7,057 nucleotides of DNA from Myxococcales bacterium (GTDB lineage Bacteria; Desulfobacterota_B; Binatia; UBA1149; SPBQ01), in assembly GCA_004525875.1 (NCBI GenBank), contig SPBQ01000120.1, positions 1 through 7,057 of the forward strand, given 5' to 3'. Below are positions 5,841 to 7,057 of the stretch, in pieces. Position numbers and translations under genes: made by a program. The notes under the pieces are model-generated. The model was not told where the DNA came from. It searched no databases and was given only the letters and a program-made list of their open reading frames with translations. How positions within the stretch are numbered: the stretch's first letter is position 1; every line of letters starts with the position of its first letter.

Positions 5841-6689
5841 ATGCTCGATCGCAACGCCGTATCACTGGAAGGGAAGGCCGCCGTCGTCACCGGGGGCGGT
5901 GGGGGCATCGGACGTGGCATCGCAGAGGCGTTCGCGGCCCACGGCGCGAGCGTCGTGCTGGCGGAGTCCGACGCGGGGCGCGCCGCCGAGACGCGCGCGG
6001 CGATCGAGTCGGGCGGCGGTGAGGCGCTCGATGTGGTCGTCGACGTTCGCGAGCCGGCCGACGTCGAGAGGCTCGCGTGCGAGACATTCGATCGCTTCGA
6101 CCACGTCGACATTCTCGTGAACAACGTCGGGCACTTTCTCCGTGCCGGACGCTTCGTCGATAGCTCGAGCGAGGACTGGCTCGAGCTCTATCGGATCAAC
6201 CTCGAGCACGTCTTCCTGTGCACGCGCGCGTTCGTTCCGGGTATGATCGACGCCGCGCGTGGCGGCAGCATCATCAACATGTCGACAATCGAGGCGTTCC
6301 GCGGCATCCCCGGCTGCGCCGTGTACTCCGCGTTCAACGCCGCGATCACCGGATTCACGCGCAGCCTGGCGCTGGAGCTCGGGCCGGAGACGATTCGCGT
6401 CAACGCGATCGCGCCCGAGACCACCGAGACGTTGCAGGTGCAGCCGAGCCGTGGGGTGGCGCCGGAGCACCGCGACCTCGAGCCGTACTGGATCCCGCTC
6501 GGCCGCTTCGGCCGGCCCGACGACGCAGCCGGCTGCGCCGTGTTCCTGGCCTCGTCGCTGTCGCAGTGGGTCACCGGGACGACGATCCACCTCGACGGCG
6601 GGGCGCTGGCGGCCGGTGGCTTTTACCGCGTACCGGGTGCCGGGTGGACGAACACGCCCATCGTCACCGGCTCGGGAATCCCCGGCTAG
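5841..6689 (+). CDS. SDR-fold protein with altered catalytic site (YxxxN)
   Basis: The product has 282 residues from the ATG fixed by a strong Shine-Dalgarno. The Rossmann motif TGGGGGIG is at 17-24. Glu42 at the end of strand 2 suggests NAD(H) rather than NADP(H). NNVG (94-97) replaces NNAG, and the structural Asn120 is present. The active site is unusual: Thr149 stands where the catalytic Ser is expected (13 residues before the Tyr), Tyr162 is kept, and the Lys four residues later is Asn166 (YSAFN, codon AAC at 6336). The SDR mechanism needs that Lys to lower the Tyr pKa, so ordinary dehydrogenase activity is doubtful. All other core elements are well kept, including LGRFGRPDDAAGCAVFLAS and LDGG, so this is not a decaying gene. 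After LDGG comes a Gly-rich 28-residue tail with Trp269. It may be a non-classical SDR branch, a binding protein or a partner subunit. Its stop overlaps that of the facing sulfatase gene. Confidence 0.85.
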   Translation: MLDRNAVSLEGKAAVVTGGGGGIGRGIAEAFAAHGASVVLAESDAGRAAETRAAIESGGGEALDVVVDVREPADVERLACETFDRFDHVDILVNNVGHFLRAGRFVDSSSEDWLELYRINLEHVFLCTRAFVPGMIDAARGGSIINMSTIEAFRGIPGCAVYSAFNAAITGFTRSLALELGPETIRVNAIAPETTETLQVQPSRGVAPEHRDLEPYWIPLGRFGRPDDAAGCAVFLASSLSQWVTGTTIHLDGGALAAGGFYRVPGAGWTNTPIVTGSGIPG

Positions 6690-7057
6690 CGGGCCGCGTC
6701 CTCCGGTTTGTCGGCGTGTGCCGCCCGAAGGCCGATCTGGGGGAGGTTCATCTGCAGCTTGATCTCGAAGCCGACCAGCTCGCCGAGCATGTCGCCCGCC
6801 TGATCGGTGTGTACGGCGGCGAGGTTTCGCGTCTCGCCGGGATCGGCCGTGAGGTCGTAGAGCTCGACCCGCTCCGGCGTATCGAAGCCGTGCGCGCTTG
6901 CTTCGGCCAGCGCCGAGGGCGGCCTGCCGGCCGCCGTGTGGATGAGCTTCCATCGACCGCGCGAGACGGCGAACGGGTGGTTTGCGCGTGCGCCGAACGC
7001 GAACAGCGATCGCTCGGGATCGAGAGAGCCACCGAGCAACGCTGGGGCGAAGCTCTC
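6686..7057 (-). CDS. Sulfatase, C-terminal part (5' end beyond window)
   Basis: The frame is open to the right edge, and 123 C-terminal residues are visible. A TTG at 7039 is internal, not the start, because sulfatase-like sequence (ESFAPALLGG) continues upstream of it. The typical alkaline-phosphatase-superfamily sulfatase ending is present: PFAVSRGRWKLIHT, then ELYDLTADPGETRNLA about 30 residues later, in which a trimmed substrate-side strand leads into the conserved LYDL-x2-DP-x-E-x2-NLA box. The catalytic Cys/Ser and metal ligands lie in the missing N-terminal part, so activity, substrate and export cannot be judged. A non-sulfatase member of the superfamily, such as a phosphonate monoester hydrolase, is possible but less likely given the C-terminal box. 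Confidence 0.8.
   Translation of the reverse strand, partial: ESFAPALLGGSLDPERSLFAFGARANHPFAVSRGRWKLIHTAAGRPPSALAEASAHGFDTPERVELYDLTADPGETRNLAAVHTDQAGDMLGELVGFEIKLQMNLPQIGLRAAHADKPEDAAR

Noticed and set aside
5862..6953. A 363-codon open frame on the minus strand across the second SDR and the sulfatase end
   Set aside because: It is Arg/Gly-rich with no recognisable domain and is antisense to a well-supported SDR and out of frame with the sulfatase. Long spurious frames are expected in GC-rich DNA.

Overview
The window is GC-rich, gene-dense bacterial DNA with strongly GC-biased third codon positions. It contains eight protein genes, two of them cut by the window ends, and no RNA gene, insertion sequence, CRISPR array or prophage that I can see. 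The gene content suggests a soil or marine lineage of the former Deltaproteobacteria, such as Candidatus Binatota or a myxobacterial relative. The supporting features are a Myxococcus-type cysteine-rich repeat in a secreted protease, a DUF1329 protein, and a crowd of SDR, crotonase and MaoC genes. This placement is inference from gene content only.

Left part (2-1564, + strand): the C-terminal 520 residues of a large secreted protein. It has a leishmanolysin-like (M8-type) metzincin domain, a DUF4215-type cysteine-rich region, and two tandem copies of a roughly 105-residue module of unknown function. Facing it is a crotonase (1588-2433, - strand) whose active site matches delta3,delta2-enoyl-CoA isomerases rather than hydratases.

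Middle (2578-4332, + strand): a probable two-gene operon, divergent from the crotonase. It encodes an exported DUF1329 protein and a small cytosolic DUF1330 protein, each with a good ribosome binding site. Next, on the - strand, an SDR reductase (4909-5703) and a MaoC-fold enoyl-CoA hydratase (4430-4888) form a second operon with a recognisable sigma70-type promoter (TTGCCA-17-TAGACT).

Right part (5841-7057): a second SDR-fold gene on the + strand lacks the catalytic lysine (YxxxN instead of YxxxK) and has Thr in place of the catalytic Ser. It converges on the C-terminal end of a sulfatase gene on the - strand; the two stop codons share one CTAG.

Taken together, the cytosolic enzymes fit acyl-CoA metabolism: double-bond isomerisation, (R)-specific hydration, and oxidation or reduction of 3-hydroxyacyl or alcohol groups. 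The DUF1329 protein and the sulfatase hint at handling of a lipid or sulfated substrate in the envelope, but no substrate can be read from the sequence. I found no clearly new multi-gene system. The best leads are the active-site-altered SDR, the multidomain metzincin with unequal duplicated modules, and the isomerase-type crotonase.
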